Shown here: positions 11,646 through 24,067 of the stretch, one piece after another
How the letters are laid out: every line of letters starts with the position of its first letter
How positions within the stretch are numbered: the first letter of the stretch is position 1
NCBI RefSeq assembly: GCF_004664715.2
Contig: NC_051075.1
Coordinates: forward strand, 29,904,504 to 29,968,503
Source of the DNA: Peromyscus leucopus
Taxonomy: Eukaryota > Chordata > Mammalia > Rodentia > Cricetidae
Direction: 5' to 3'
Length of the DNA stretch: 64,000 bases
Program-made: the position numbers and the translations under genes
Notes under the pieces: generated by a model
The model's database searches: none
What the model was told of the DNA's origin: nothing
The model's input: the letters and a program-made list of their open reading frames with translations, nothing else

Positions 11646-12011
11646 TCTCCCTTTGGATCAATGGCTGTGAAGCCTGCATGGGACTGGACTAGGCCCTCTG
11701 CATGGCGAGACAATTGTGTAGCTTGATTTGGTTGGAGGGCCACCTGGAGGTAGAATCAGAATCCATCTCTGGTGCATGAGGAGGAATTTTGGAGGCCACT
11801 ACCTATGATGGCACAGCTCTGTGCAGCCTTGAGGCAGGGGGAAGGGCTTGGACTTGCCTCTAATGGATGTGCCTCCCCCTGAAAGGCCTTGCCTTCTTGT
11901 GGCAGGGAATGGGGGGCCAGTTGGGGAGGAAGGCTGTGGGGGGTGGGAGGAGGGAAGAGGGGAATCTCTGATTTGTGTGTAAAGTGAAAAAAATTCTTAA
12001 TTAAAAAAAAA
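11646..12011 (+). mobile_element. L1 3' UTR, 5'-truncated insertion (older of a nested pair)
   Basis: Sense L1 3' UTR ending in a G-rich tract (GGGGGGTGGGAGGAGGG) and poly(A) at 12003-12011. The 13-bp target duplication GAAATTGAAGCAG stands at 11633-11645. Its right-hand partner is split into 12012-12018 and 13618-13623 by a second L1. Confidence 0.8.
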
Positions 12012-12018
12012 GAAATTG

Positions 12019-13610
12019 GAACTCAAGGAATTAGACATCAAAACGACCAACAGTCCAATTAAGAAATGGGCTATAGAACTAAACAGAGAATTCTCAACAG
12101 AGGAAAGTTAAATAGCTGAAAGACATTTAAGGAATTGCTCAACATCCCTAGTCATCAGGGAAATGCAAATCAAAACAACTCTGAGATACCACCTTAGGGC
12201 TGTAAGAATGGCTAAGATCAAAACTCTGAAGACACTTTATGCTGGAGAGGATGTGGAACTAGGGGAACTCTTCTCCACTGCTGGTGGGAATGCAAGCTTG
12301 TACAACCACTTTGGAAATCAATATGGTGCTTTCTTAGAAAACTAGGAATCAATCTTCCCCAAGATCCAGCTATACCACTCTTGGGCATATACCCAAGGAA
12401 TGCTCAATCATACCACAAGAGCACTTGCTCAGCTATGTTCATATCAGCATTGTTTGTAATAGCCCAAACCTGGAAACAACCAAGATGCCCTTCAACTGAA
12501 GAATGGATAAATAAAGTATGGCACATATACACTCAGCAGAGAAAAACAATGACATCATGAGGTTTGCAGGCAAATGGATGGATCTATAAAAAATCATTCT
12601 GAGTGAGGTAACCCAGACTCAGAAAGACAAATATGGTATGTACTCACTCATAGGAAGATACTAGAGGTGGAACAAGGATGACTGGTCTGCTACTCACATC
12701 ACCAGGGAGGCTACGTGGAAAACGGGACCCCAAGAAAGACACAAGGATAGCCCAATGATGGAGAAATGGCTGAGATCTACATGAACAACCTGGACATGAG
12801 TGGGAGTAATGAAGGGCGAGGGTCGAGGGAAAGAGAGCCTGTGGGAGTGGAAGATCCCAGCTGAATCAAGAACAGAGAGGGAGAACAAGGAATAGGAGAT
12901 CATGGTAAATGAAGACCACATGAGAAAAGGAAGAAACAAAGTGCTAGAGAGGCCCACAGAAATCCACAAAGATACCCCCCACAATAGAAGGCTGGCAATA
13001 GTCAAGAGACAGCCGGAACTGACCTACTCTGGTGATGGGATGGCCAAACACCCTAATAGTCATGCCAGAAACCCCATCCAAGGACTGAGGAATCTGGATG
13101 CAGAGATCCATGGCTATGCCCCGGGGTGGAGATCCGGGAGTCCAATTAACGAGAAAGAGAAGGGTTTATATGAGCGAGAATTGTTGAAACCAAGGTTGGA
13201 TAAAGCACAGGGGCAAATAGCCAAACGAATGGAAACACATGAACTATGAACCAAAGGCTGAGGGGCCCTCAACTGGATCAGGTCCTCTGGATAAATAAGA
13301 CAGTTGATTAGCTTGTCTTGCTTGGGAGGCATCCAGACAGTGGGACCGGGTCCTGTCCTCAGTGCATGAACTGGCAGTTTGGAACCTGGGGCTTATACAG
13401 GGACACTTTGCTCAGCCTGGGAGGAGGGGACTGGACCTGCCTGAACTGAATCTACCAGGTTGAACTCAATCCTCAGGGGAGTCTTTGCCCAGGAGGAGAT
13501 GGGAATGGGGGGTGGGCTGGGGGGAAGGCAGGGGAGGGGGAGAACAAGGGAATCCATGACTGATATGTAAAATTAAATTTAATAAATAAATTTTAAAAAT
13601 GAAAAAAAAA
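12019..13610 (+). mobile_element. L1, 5'-truncated: ORF2 C-terminus plus 3' UTR, inserted into the previous L1's tail
   Basis: It begins inside ORF2 at GAACTCAAGGAATTAGAC and encodes ORF2 C-terminal sequence, for example [20 protein letters not shown] from 12163. It passes through the AGAGCCTGTGGGAG 3' UTR to the poly(A) at 13602-13610. Target duplications of 16 bp (nine A plus GAAATTG) are exact at 12003-12018 and 13602-13617. Stops truncate the reading frame. The copy is clearly younger than its host L1 and the RMER1-like repeat. Confidence 0.92.
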
Positions 13611-15020
13611 GAAATTGAAGCAGAATCATGGCGGGATGCTGCTTACTGACTTGTTTCTTATGACTGCTTTCTTATACAACTCAGAACTACTTGCCCAGGG
13701 CCTGGGCCCTCATATACAAAATATTAATCAAGAAAATTTCTCACAGGCATACCCACAGCCAATGTGTTTGGTGCATTTTTTCAATTGAGTTCTCCCTTCC
13801 CATATGACTCTAACTTCTGTCAAGTGGACAAAAAAATCAACCAGGGACAAATGATTCCTTTTCAACATGACACATGAAAACATATCACTATTAAATGAGA
13901 ACTTTTCCTTTCTTGTTTATCCCCAAGATACCATGTTAATATCAATGTCACAATAAAAAACATTTCAACATTTGAGAATCCTATGGTCTTTCAAAATTCA
14001 AATACTTTGAAAGTTCAGACTCTATAAAAATCCAGAGTCTCTCTAAATTTCCCAAAATTTCTTAACAAAGAGATTTTTATAATAAATCTCTTTTGTAAGT
14101 GGTAATCTTGGAATTTTGATATTGTAAATTATAAGCTACAACTGTCTTTCTCCAGGAGAAGAATACCAGTGTACAAGCACAATCAAAGAAAAGCAAAGTC
14201 AAACCAAGTCTAATAGTATGAAGCTCATAGTCAGACTTCTGAGCCTCACAATCTTTCAAGTGCCAAAGGCTTTGGGTAGAGTTAGAGAGAAAGATCTGTG
14301 CCCCACAGCACATAGAGATTGTCTCCGAGGTTCAGGTTGTCTCCCCTCCACTCCACAGCTGCTGCTGTTCTTGGTGTTGTTCAGATGGCACTTTTACTTC
14401 CAAAATGTTGAGGTCTCTGCTGAAATCAGGCATCACTTTCGCCAATAGGCTTTCTTGGACTCTCTTCAGGTACTCTGACCATGCTACATGGTAGCAAGTC
14501 TCAACTTCTCTCCATAATTCCTGCAATCCTGGAGTTTCTATTGCAACCGAGAATACATCTTCATCAAAATTTTCTCCTGGCCTCTCATGGTACTAAACTT
14601 CAGTTTCTCTCCATGACTTTTTCATGCCTTCAAAACTAGTATCACCCAGGAAACTCTAACACATTACCAACTTTTGCTCCCAGCAAATGATATGGACTTG
14701 GGCACATTATAACAGAGCTTCTGTATTCTGATCCTGTTTAGGAGGTACCCACTTGTTTAAGATCATCAATGGGGCTGGTTTCTTCTTAATCACTGCTACT
14801 TTCTCAGATCCAACTAAACAGCATTGCTTGTCTTAGAAAAGCTGTTTCCCTTCTGTGGTGCACATGTCTTGTTAATCATGACTGATTCTTTATCCCCCAC
14901 CTTACGGACCAGAGCTACAGATAAGATTCTTAATTCAAAACATCACTCAAATGGCCCTTGTAGAGTCTTCCCTCTAAAACCTCTGAGTCTGTGTCTAGTT
15001 GATACAAGCTAACCAGCACA

Positions 15021-16215
15021 ATGATAAACTGACATAGTTTCATGTCTGTTTTTAGCCCTTATGCAATTCTACTGCTTTTCTTTGCCTAAAATAAAGTTTA
15101 CTTATATTGTTTTGCTTTAGAAATAAAAAGAAAAGCTAAAATTGAACTGCCTAAATATTTGTGGATAAAGTTTGGTACAACCATAGCAATATTTAACTGT
15201 GTTTCAGATTTTAAGAGAATTAGAATAAATCCTATATTCACCATTTTTATGTAATATAGCTTTCAAAAAAAATCCCTGAATCTAGAAATAAAAGTTCTAT
15301 TTTGCACTCTTCAGTATTTATCTGGCTTGGCCAGGTGTGGTACTTAACGTAGTTCAGGCTTGAAGTTACACTCATCTAAAACCTATGTGATAAAATTCCC
15401 ATTACATAGCCATTTTTATTAAAACATACAACTACTTTTAAATCGGAGTTTCACTTTTCTCACTGCCAAAAGTGGTTGAAGAATGTTTCAGTCTTTCTAA
15501 TAGCCGTGGGACCAATGTACCCGCCTTTACTGCTGTGGTGTTTAAACTTTTATAGTCATTCTGGAGGAGACTGCAAAGCCAAAGTGCAGCTGACTCAGTA
15601 GATTATATTGAATCATAGTAAGCCTTGGTATTCTGAGAGTGTTTGAGTCCAGGCTTATTAATTTACTATACCAGGGACCCAAGGCAGAATGTCCCAGGCA
15701 TCTGAGATACAATTCTGTTTTGTTTCTTCAAATTAGCAAAAATGAAAATATAGGAAGAAAGAGATACTGTGCAATTTATATTTAATCTTTCTTCTGAATA
15801 ATCATAAAATTCAGAATATAAACATGCAAATTATTTAGTTATTATTTATAATGGGATAAAATTGAAGTATCTATCTTCGAGGAGTTAAAAGCCCAGAATT
15901 GTAAAATAAATATAAATAGAATGTTTAAGTCTTAAATCACAAATGGAAAGTATTAATGCATCATGGTCAACAGTGCTGATGTCCTGTAGACAACTCTGGG
16001 CACCTTCATTTCTGATTATCCAATGTGGAGTCATATCTTGCTAATCTATCCTCAAATCCTAAAAATTCTAGTTATTTCTCTTTTAAAAGTTTTTAACTGT
16101 TTTTTTCTGTTGTTGTTTTTGATCTCCATGTAATATATGAAACAGTTGGTTTCATATATTTTGCTTTTCTCAAGCTTTTGACATTTCTCTTCTTCAGCTA
16201 TAATAACCATGTTGT
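15021..16215. other. No gene recognised
   Basis: AT-rich sequence. A CTTGGCCAGGTGTGGTACTT stretch near 15330 faintly resembles the start of a B1/ID-type SINE, but too little follows it to call. Otherwise I see nothing. Confidence 0.4.
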
Positions 16216-16762
16216 CACCATTTTTCTCAAATCAAAAACTTAATTACCTTTTAAAAAAGTCTTTTGCTGAAAGTTTTAAAAAGATCATGTGAATTTTGCC
16301 TTAAATCTGTTATCTGATTTCTTATATTATTGGCTTATGTAGATTGAACAAGTCTGCATTTCCTTATAAAGACAACTTAATCTTAGTGGATGATATTCTT
16401 GATATGTGTTTGTATTTGGCATGCTAGTATTTTATTTAGTATTTTTGCCATTATATTCATGAGTGATTTTAGTCTGTAACTTTTTTGGTTTTGTTTCTTT
16501 ATCTGGTTTGAGTATTAGAACAATACTAGCTTCATAGAATGAATCTGGGAATGATCCTCCTGTTTACTTTTTCAGAGGAAGAGGTATTGGTTGTTAGTTC
16601 CTCTTTGAAAGTCTGATAGAAGTCTGCTGTGAATCTATATAGCCATTTAAACCTGAACTTTTAATGAGAAGGCTTTTCATTGATGTTTTAATCTCTCCTT
16701 TTGTGATAGATCTGATTAGGCTGTAGTTATCTTGCAGAGATACCATTGTGGGAGTTGGAAGA
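16216..16762 (-). mobile_element. Old antisense L1 ORF2 fragment (RT region)
   Basis: The plus strand reads as typical antisense ORF2: CATTATATTCATGAGTGATTTTAG, ACTAGCTTCATAGAATGAAT and TTTGAAAGTCTGATAGAA. The divergence is high and no frame survives. Confidence 0.75.
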
Positions 16763-17032
16763 TAATGCCGTGCAAACAATGAAGCAGTAAAAGTTAACCT
16801 TCACATTCTATTTCTAAAGCAAAGCACATACCACCAATTATTGTATTTGAGAAATGTAAACAGATAAATAGCACACTGATTATAAGAAAAATAATTGTAG
16901 AAATAATTTAAATAATAAATCCAATTGGATTGTATGAGAATATAATTTTGAATGCAAGTAAAATAAAGTTTAGGCATAAGAAAAGCAATAGAATTACTTA
17001 AGGGTTAAAAACACACAAAATCTATCACTTTG

Positions 17033-17430
17033 TTGGTTAGTTTTTGTCAACTTGACATACAAACTAGGAGATTGGGAACTGCAACTGAGAAATTACCTTT
17101 TAAAGATTGTCCCATAGGCAAGTCTGTGGGGGCATATCCTTGAGTGCTAATTGATTTAGGAGGGCACAGACTGCTGTGGGTGGTGTCATCCCTAGACAGT
17201 TGGGCCTGACCTCTTTAAAAAAGGTAGCTGAGCAAGGCATGGAAGCACGCCAATAAACAGTTTGTCTTCTTGATCTCTGCTTCAGTTCCCTTTTTCAGCT
17301 CCCTGCCTTGACTTGTTACTCTGGCTTCCTTCTATGATGGACTGTAACCTGTGTGCCTAGTAAACTCTTTCTCTGTTTAGTTGCTTTTGGTCAGTGTTTT
17401 ATTGTAACAACAAAAAGCTAGCTAGAACAA
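17033..17430 (-). mobile_element. RMER1-like terminal module, antisense
   Basis: Begins GGTTAGTTTTTGTCAACTTGACA, contains GGCAAGTCTGTGGGG and GATGGACTGTAACCTG, and ends GTTGCTTTTGGTCAGTGTTTTATTG. This is the reverse complement of the module that opens the copies at 11465 and 25020. Confidence 0.7.
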
Positions 17431-17576
17431 AAAAAGGTACTCTATAAATTGATGATATGGTCAAGGGGAAGGTTTTTATTACTTATATGAGGGAATAGTC
17501 AGAAGCATCTGAAAGAGTCTAGAGCAAAGATAGAAAGAAGTAGACTGAACATGGCCAGTAGAAGTAGGGGCAGATA

Positions 17577-17650
<74 letters not shown>
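17577..17650. repeat. (GA)n microsatellite
   Basis: Near-perfect GA dinucleotides over about 74 bp with one GATA interruption. The antisense Ser/Leu-rich reading frame across it is an artefact. Confidence 0.95.
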
Positions 17651-17652
<2 letters not shown>

Positions 17653-18736
17653 CCTATAAGGAATAGCAGGGTTATAAGGAAAGTGAGTAGCTGCAGAAAA
17701 GAAAGCTCATGAGCTGGGGGCAAATTTAGAGTAAGGGAGTAGACAAGAAAAGCCAGGATGCCATCATGGACTTTGAAATATGTAACAGGTACTTGTGATT
17801 CTAGGGAAACCTAGAGGCCACCATGTGCTCTGATATGCTAATAGGTATACCACAGGTAGCCATTTGTCCCTTCTGCCAGTGATAAGAGAAATGATTCCTT
17901 TTGTTGGAGTGTATTTACAATTACTTGTCTTATAATCCCTGTGCTTAATGTATCTGTTAACTTTTTTTCCACTATGCTGTTCCCAATAAAATAATTGGTT
18001 GCAAGATACACTGGTACAATAGTGATGTAAAAATTGTGGGTGAAACTGTTCACAATTTGATCAAATTTAAGGCCCAATCCATAATAAAAACCCATCTCTA
18101 ACACTGCTTGGCTAGACAAAAATGAGAACACATAGGAAGTGTACCTAGTAAAAAACTAAATAATATTGTTCTAGTAAAGAAATGTAGTAATAAAATGTTT
18201 CCTAATGACATTCTATTATACTCATAGATCAGTGCCTCACTGCCAGGATCAGAGAAGCTTTCTCCTTCAAGAAACAGGAATGAATACAGAGAACTAAAAC
18301 TAGATATTGTGTTGAGAGCGAAAGACTTTGGAATATTCAGTCCTAATTGAGATGTCTTCATCAAACTTCTCACCTCTGGGCTCAAGAAGCTATGTGGAAG
18401 AAGAGACAGAAAGAGTTTAAGAGTCAGTGGTGATAAAAGAAACCAAGTAAGAAGTGCTTTTCAGACACAACAAGATTGACACCCTCACCATGGCAACATG
18501 TACAGGGCCTACATACTTCCAATTTAGATGAGGCCTCAGCACTGAGAGTGGAAATGAACACAAGCTCTAACTCTAACCTAGAAGTTATCTCCAATTGACA
18601 ATATCTCTCAAAGGAAAATAATTTTCCTAAAGGAGTGTCACTGAGCCTATAAACCACATTTAAGGGCAGGCTCCATGTCCAGCAATAGATATCCAACAAA
18701 CCATCAAAATAAACACAATGGTATTATGTATGGCTT

Positions 18737-18761
18737 TTTTTTTTTTTTTTAAAAAAAAAAA
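18737..18761. repeat. T-run/A-run junction
   Basis: A run of T is followed directly by a run of A inside the L1 3' UTR, giving a perfect local palindrome. Confidence 0.9.
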
Positions 18762-18814
18762 ATATGGGTCCATTGCTTATATATTATTCTTTTTGATTTT
18801 GTGTTTCTATGGGT

Positions 18815-18825
18815 TGTGTGTATGT

Positions 18826-18875
<50 letters not shown>

Positions 18876-18897
18876 TTGTGTCTGCATGTGCATGTGT
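18815..18897. repeat. (TG)n microsatellite
   Basis: TG dinucleotides, purest at 18831-18873, with TATG and CATG variants at both edges. The Val/Cys-rich short frames across it are artefacts. Confidence 0.95.
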
Positions 18898-19120
18898 TTC
18901 TTGGGCTTTTTCTTTGTTTCTTTGTTGGTTTTTTTCTGTCATTTTGTTTTATTCTTTTAATTGCTTGATTGATTATTTGTTTGTTTGTTTTCCTAAAGAG
19001 AGAGAGAAAGAAGACCCATAGTTGGATAGTGGGATGTAAGGAACTGGGTGGAGATGAGGGAGGGGAAATCCTGACCAGAATGTACTATATAAAAAATGTA
19101 TTTCTCAATTAAAACATAAA

Positions 19121-19559
19121 AATGGAGAGCTCATTCATAGTGTATGTGTATTTCACTTTATTTGATTTTGTTCTTGCACCACTTTGAAGACTTTGAAGGA
19201 GATTAGTAACATTTTTGAATATGTTAAAAATGAACTGGTGATAAGTCTTCAAACAAAACTTTCTCATCCTTCTCTGCTGTTTATGCAAAATTTGATATTA
19301 AATAACAATTTAAAGTTGTTTGACATGTGTGCTTAGTGTAATAACCCTGTGTGGGAAGACAGAACATATAAAGTTTGGTAGTGGTGGTAGTTTATTTCTT
19401 TTTAATTTTTAGCTCCCCGCCCCCCCAGGCATCAAGGTTTGAAATGTTTAATGATTAATCTGCCACAGTGTTCCAGGAAAGAATGAGTTCCAGCTAAACC
19501 AGCTATGACACAGTGTATCAAGGTGATATCAAAACTAATATCACAACCAATGAAAAATA
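19121..19559. other. No gene recognised
   Basis: AT-rich sequence. A CCCCGCCCCCCC tract near 19417 is the only compositional oddity. Confidence 0.4.
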
Positions 19560-19573
19560 AAAGCAGCTATTTG

Positions 19574-19725
19574 GGCCAGGAGGTGGTGGGACACACCTTT
19601 AATCCCAGCACTTGGGAAGCAGAGTCAGGTGGATCTCTTTGAGTTTGAGGCCAGCCTGGTCTACAGAGCGAGATCCAGGACAGTCACCAAAACTATACAG
19701 AGAAATCCTGTCTCAAAAAAACAAT
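19574..19725 (+). mobile_element. B1 SINE
   Basis: GGCCAGGAGGTGGTGGGACA, then TTTAATCCCAGCACTTGG, then CCTGTCTC and a short A tail. An exact 14-bp duplication AAAGCAGCTATTTG lies at 19560-19573 and 19726-19739. The body carries many substitutions, so it is older than the B1 at 47992. Confidence 0.95.
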
Positions 19726-19739
19726 AAAGCAGCTATTTG

Positions 19740-20164
19740 AAGAGATAACTATACACTCATGTTTCCTGCATACATAGGTGGCAAATATGTCAGGACTCTG
19801 CACTTCCTTATATCTAACATGTATACTTCATTTATTTGGACCTACAAATTCCATCTCTCCATCCACCACAGCTACTATTTTAATCTCTGATGCAACATGA
19901 ATGAATGTTATTATGGTTCCAAACATAAATAATATGAAGTAGGTATCATCTTTCAGTTTGACTTATCTGAACTACATTTTCAGGTTCCAATCTAAATTGT
20001 CAAAAATAACAAGATTTGCTTCTTTTCTTATTTTCTTATAACCAAATACTATTCTATGTTGAGATTGCACATGCTCGTGTATGTCTTTATTACTATAAAT
20101 TTAATATAAGTTAATTTCCTTTGGAAGTGATGTTAGTAGGTATTTTTTTCTGAAGTGAAATATT
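19740..20164. other. No gene recognised
   Basis: AT-rich sequence between a B1 and an LTR-like repeat. Nothing recognised. Confidence 0.4.
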
Positions 20165-20465
20165 CCTATCTGAGGGGAAGGGGGAGGATCATAAAACCCA
20201 GGAAACGAATGCAAGTTACTAGGCTCATAAATGTTACAAGATTCACAAGACCCTGCTCCAAGCTTATATGAGCAGTAAATAATTACTGAGGAGAAGAGAG
20301 TCTCTTCAGCGGAGCTGTCTGAAACTTTAGTACAGAACTTCAGAAATGCAAAATTTCTGAGTTATCACCTACACAGGAGTGGTAAATCTGGATATGTAAC
20401 TTCCTTTGAGTGACCCATGCCTTTGTAAGTCATCCAATAAACTCACTGATTCACCGAGGAGGACA
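20165..20465 (+). mobile_element. LTR-like rodent repeat (family C)
   Basis: GATCATAAAACCCAGG, AGATTCACAAGACC, TTATATGAGCAGTAA, CTCTTCAG and a terminal CAATAAACTCACTGATTCA occur in the same order as in the copy at 23865. AATAAA near the end fits an LTR poly(A) signal. The family name is not recalled. Confidence 0.5.
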
Positions 20466-21751
20466 TGAGTAGACTCATTTCCTTGATCTGTCATCATTGT
20501 TCCAAATCAGGAGAACAGATATTTGTACAACTCTCCCCAGGAGAAGGAAAAGCACACAGCCATACTGGAATAAAAACATTGAACCATAAAACTAAATATG
20601 AATATGGGAGGAGTATGATGTGCTTTAGTGGCTTTGCTGAACCCCAGGGTGAAGCAGGAATTTTAAAATGGAGATGACGACAGGGAAAATTATGGTGGAC
20701 AACAGTCCTGCCCTCAGTAGCTCAAAACGTTGACAATTTCCAGGGAGAAATAGCAGAGCCTTTTGGCCTCAAGATGGAATTACATTGGTGGAGTTCAATC
20801 TTTGAAAATACTTGGTTTCTTTGAGATAAACTGCCAGGAAGATTGAAAATTCTTGACATCTGGTTTCTAGAGCATCAGCATTCTAGAAGGCTTGGAAGTA
20901 TGTAGTCTCATGATGCTTTTATTTTGACCTGGGTGTTTTGTTTACTTACTTCAGTTTCAGTGTACTTGGGAGATGTGTCTTGGTTAGAACATCATCAGCC
21001 TCACTTGGATAAACTGTAAAATCTCACCAGCATAGGTAGTCTTGAACAGGGTACAGAATGTAAAATTAAATATAGCTATTGGATGATCCTGGAAAAATAA
21101 GGAAAAATGGAGTAACATTAAAATGACTCTTTTGAACATCTTGAAAAAAAATGGAGTGACGCTCTAGTGGATCTGAATTGCCTGTACTGGGTTCATAAGG
21201 ACATGAAGCAATCAAGAATATATAAGAAAGGCCAAAAGAGATTAACTGGTTTGTTCTGGTCACTCAAAAGCAAATGTTGTAGGATGTGTGTCAGTCTCAA
21301 ATCTTGATAGTAGAATTGAGAGGAAGGCAAGCATAGCATTAATGAGCCTCTTGAGGCTTTATAGTGAAAGAAACATTCATGGAATCAAAGGTAATTTAAC
21401 AAAATTATATAGGTAAAAAGGAAAATACTGAGTTTCTCCTAGAGGTGGACAGATATCCCTATTACGTGCATTTCTCCACCACAGGAAAGTATATTGTGAG
21501 TTGGGGTTGTTCATATTTCCCAGAAACCTTTCAGAAGTCAGGTATAGTTGGCCTGGAACATATCAGAGCTGAGACGCCAGTTCTTGTGACAGACACAATA
21601 GAAAAGAGCATGACTTTGTGCCCCATTTTATATGAGTTAGGCTGTGTAATACAAACCAGGTTTATCAATGCCATTGAAAATGCGAAGTCTCCCATTCTGA
21701 GGAGACTAGAACACTGTAAAATGTCTAGGAATTACAGAGTGGCAACTGGGT
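20466..21751. other. No gene supported
   Basis: The plus-strand frame at 21445-21825 (126 codons) starts MDRYPYYVHF. It has no domain I recognise, and its end runs into the RMER1-like repeat at 21752. That argues against a conserved gene. Confidence 0.4.
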
Positions 21752-22100
21752 CTCCTAGTTTGCTTTCCATTGCTGTGAGAAATACCGTGAGCAAAAGAAA
21801 ATTGAAGAGGAAAGAGTTTATTTAATCTTACAGTTCTCAGTTCAGCACAGGAACTGGAGGAAGAAAGTTGGAGGCAGGAACTGAAGCAGAAAAATGGAGG
21901 AATGTTGCTTCCTGGCTTACCCCCCATGACTTTCATTGGCCCTGAGGTGACATCACCCAGACAGTGGCCTGGGATCTCCCACATAAGCCATTACTCAAAA
22001 AAAAAAAAAAAAAAATGGCTCTATGGATTTGCCTATAGAGGTATTTTCTCAACTGAAGTTCCCTCTTCCAAGGTGATCATAGCTCAGCTCAAGTGGAGGA
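21752..22100 (+). mobile_element. RMER1-like repeat, sense
   Basis: TTTGCTTTCCATTGCTGTGAGAAAT, GAGTTTATTTAATCTTACAG, GGAACTGAAGCAG and an internal pure A run at 21997-22015 mark it as another copy of the repeat at 11465. It is truncated on the right. Confidence 0.65.
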
Positions 22101-22204
22101 AAAATAAAAATAAAACTAGCATAACGAGGTAGTGTTTCCTATCTATGTGACAGTATCCATAATTGTCTTTTAACAATAAATAATTGTTAAAAAATACATT
22201 GCTA

Positions 22205-22361
22205 GCTGGGTGTTGGTGGCGCACGCCTTTAATCCCAGCACTCGGGAGGCAGAGCCAGGTGGATCTCTGTGAGTTCAAGGCCAGCCTGGGCTACCAAGTG
22301 AGCTCCAGGAAAGGCGCAAAGCTACACAGAGAAACCCTGTCTTGAAAAAACCAAAAAAAAA
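22205..22361 (+). mobile_element. B1 SINE
   Basis: GCTGGGTGTTGGTGGCGCACGCC to ACCCTGTCTTG plus an A tail, with the AGGAAAGGCGCAAAGC variant. A 16-bp duplication AAAAAATACATTGCTA is exact at 22189-22204 and 22362-22377. Confidence 0.95.
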
Positions 22362-22458
22362 AAAAAATACATTGCTAATATTTATTTGTTTTTTAGCATT
22401 TCCTTATCTTTACAAGAAAAAATTGTTAGTACTTGGAGTAAACAGAAGAAACACTCAG

Positions 22459-22865
22459 TGCTGTTGGATGTCTTTCTGTGTGCTGTGAATATGTGTTGCT
22501 TCCATTGGCCAATAAATAAAGCTGCATTGGCCTATAGTGGGGCATGATGGAGCCAGGCAGGAATATCAAAGATAGATAGTGTGAGAAGAAAGGAGAGTAG
22601 GAGGAGACACCAGCTTGCTACAAGCAGCAACATATAATGGGACACAAGTAAAGCCACGAAATATGTGGCTATACATAGATTAATAGAAATGGGTTGAATT
22701 AAGTTATAAGAGCTAACTAGAAAAAACATGAGCCATAGGCCATTCGATTTGTAATTAATATTAAGCTTCCAAGTAATTATTTTATAAGCAGTTGTGGGAT
22801 TATAGGTGAGAGAGATTCATCTGGACTTCAGATGAAAGGTGGGACCGGAGAAACTTCCCACAACA
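22459..22865 (+). mobile_element. Solo LTR, ERVK-like (family A)
   Basis: TGCTGTTGGATGTCTTTCTG start, CCATTGGCCAATAAATAAAG, AAGTTATAAGAGCTAACTAG, GTAATTAATATTAAG, and a CA end at 22865. Exact 6-bp duplications ACTCAG lie at 22453-22458 and 22866-22871. Six bases is the size expected for ERVK-class integration. Confidence 0.9.
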
Positions 22866-22871
22866 ACTCAG

Positions 22872-23700
22872 AGGCCCTGCAAAGTCTCTGTGGACAAGAT
22901 TTTATTATAGAATTATGGCTTTGAGTGTCATACAGTTTGGGAAAAGAATTCGGAAGAACTGTAAAAACTGTGATTAAGGAGTTTGGATAAAAAGGGCAGT
23001 TAAGTAGTTTCCTGCATTCGTGGGAAAGGCCATTCCCAGAAAACACAAAGATGTTGAGTGAAAACTGTTATACAATGAGTAAGCAACCTCCCTGTGAGTT
23101 GTTCACTGTGGGAGATCCTGAGACCCCACCACCCTCAAGGCTATCGCCAGTGATGTTGGTTGCCTGGCAGAATTAAATGGTAAGACCTTATTATGGAAGA
23201 CTCTACAAGCTTTAGCTGGTATTTACCTAGGATCTGTTTCTTACTGGCTGGCTTTCATAGTGACCAAAGGTACCATGTTGTTGGAAATTTGTTATTAATT
23301 TTTCTACTTGGTGATAGACTCTGCATGCTTCTGCCAATATCAACATGCTAGTCATGATGTACCTACCAGTGAAATAGTGGCACAATCTTTATAGGTATGG
23401 ACAAGTACTTTCTAGAAAAGAACTCATATCTTATTCTGTAAGATTCAACAAGAGATCCGTGGCTAGAGAAAATACAGAGCCTTAAGAAGGTAATCGTTGG
23501 TGTTTTGTTAAATATGTCTAATAAGCTTCAAATTCCCTTCTAAACGTGTGTTACTTTCACAGAATATGGCAGCTGTCAGCTTCAGTTATAGAGTTGAAGG
23601 GAGGTTTTTAATTTTACAGTAGGTTGACGGTAATCGTGCAGACCCATAACTGGTTAAAATGTTAAGAATAATTTATTGCTGTGGTATAGAAGATCAATGC
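22872..23700 (+). repeat. Probable old L1 3' UTR-like or other rodent repeat
   Basis: From about 23080 the sequence (TTAAATGGTAAGACCTTATTATGG, TGACCAAAGGTACCATGTTG, TGCAGACCCATAACTGGTT) reads like a diverged rodent repeat seen elsewhere from memory. No second copy is present here to confirm it. No gene is seen. Confidence 0.35.
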
Positions 23701-23864
23701 TCACATAGACAGATACACAAATAAATATATAAAAATTTATAAATAAAATATGCAAGACTCGGAGAACGTCCAATAGACGGACAGAAGGAATATTAAGAGA
23801 ACAGGAAGATTCCTCTGATTGTAATCATTCTATCCTGGATAGAAAACTTAAAAACTAAATGAAA

Positions 23865-24067
23865 TTTAAATGATTCAGGAAGATCATAAAACTTAGAAGA
23901 TTCACAAGGCCTCTCTTCAAATTAATGGAAGCAGTAACAGTAGCTGGAAAAATAAAGATGATGCTCTTCAATGGGAGCTCAAAATTGGGCAAGTCTTTCA
24001 CTAGATACTGTCCACGAGGATGAGTCTTTCAGTAATGTTACAATCACCCAAACTTCTGCAAGTAACT
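23865..24067 (+). mobile_element. LTR-like rodent repeat (family C), partial
   Basis: GATCATAAAACTTAGAAGATTCACAAGGCC, AAGCAGTAACAGTAGCTGG and CTCTTCAATGGGAGCT are in the same order as the copy at 20165. The right end runs into an RMER1-like repeat. Confidence 0.5.

Larger units (their letters stand above)
11465..15020 (+). mobile_element. Long rodent interspersed repeat (RMER1-like), split by two L1s
   Basis: It opens with CTTTCTGTTGCCGTGATGAA and GAGTTTATTTGGCTTAC, the hallmark of a very common rodent repeat I associate with the RMER1 name (uncertain). After the L1 insertions (11646-13610) it resumes with GAAGCAG and continues through an internal region to a terminal GTTGATACAAGCTAACCAGC near 15000. 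Short frames inside are not genes. Other copies of its terminal module lie at 17033, 21752, 24068 and 25020. Confidence 0.6.
17825..19120 (+). mobile_element. Old L1 (Lx-like) 3' UTR, sense
   Basis: Shares ordered blocks with the copy at 31875: CCCATCTCTAACACTGCTTGG, CTAATGACATTCTATTATACTCATAGATC, AGAGAAGCTT, GAGATGTCTTCATCAAA and ATAAAnnCACAATGG. It ends in the ACTGGGTGGAGATGAGGGAGG...CTATAT tail near 19090. A TG microsatellite has expanded inside it. Confidence 0.7.

Noticed and set aside
18718..19021. Cys/Val-rich small proteins
   Set aside because: Translation of a TG microsatellite.
21445..21825. 126-codon frame MDRYPYYV...
   Set aside because: No recognisable domain, and its C-terminal part enters an RMER1-like repeat.
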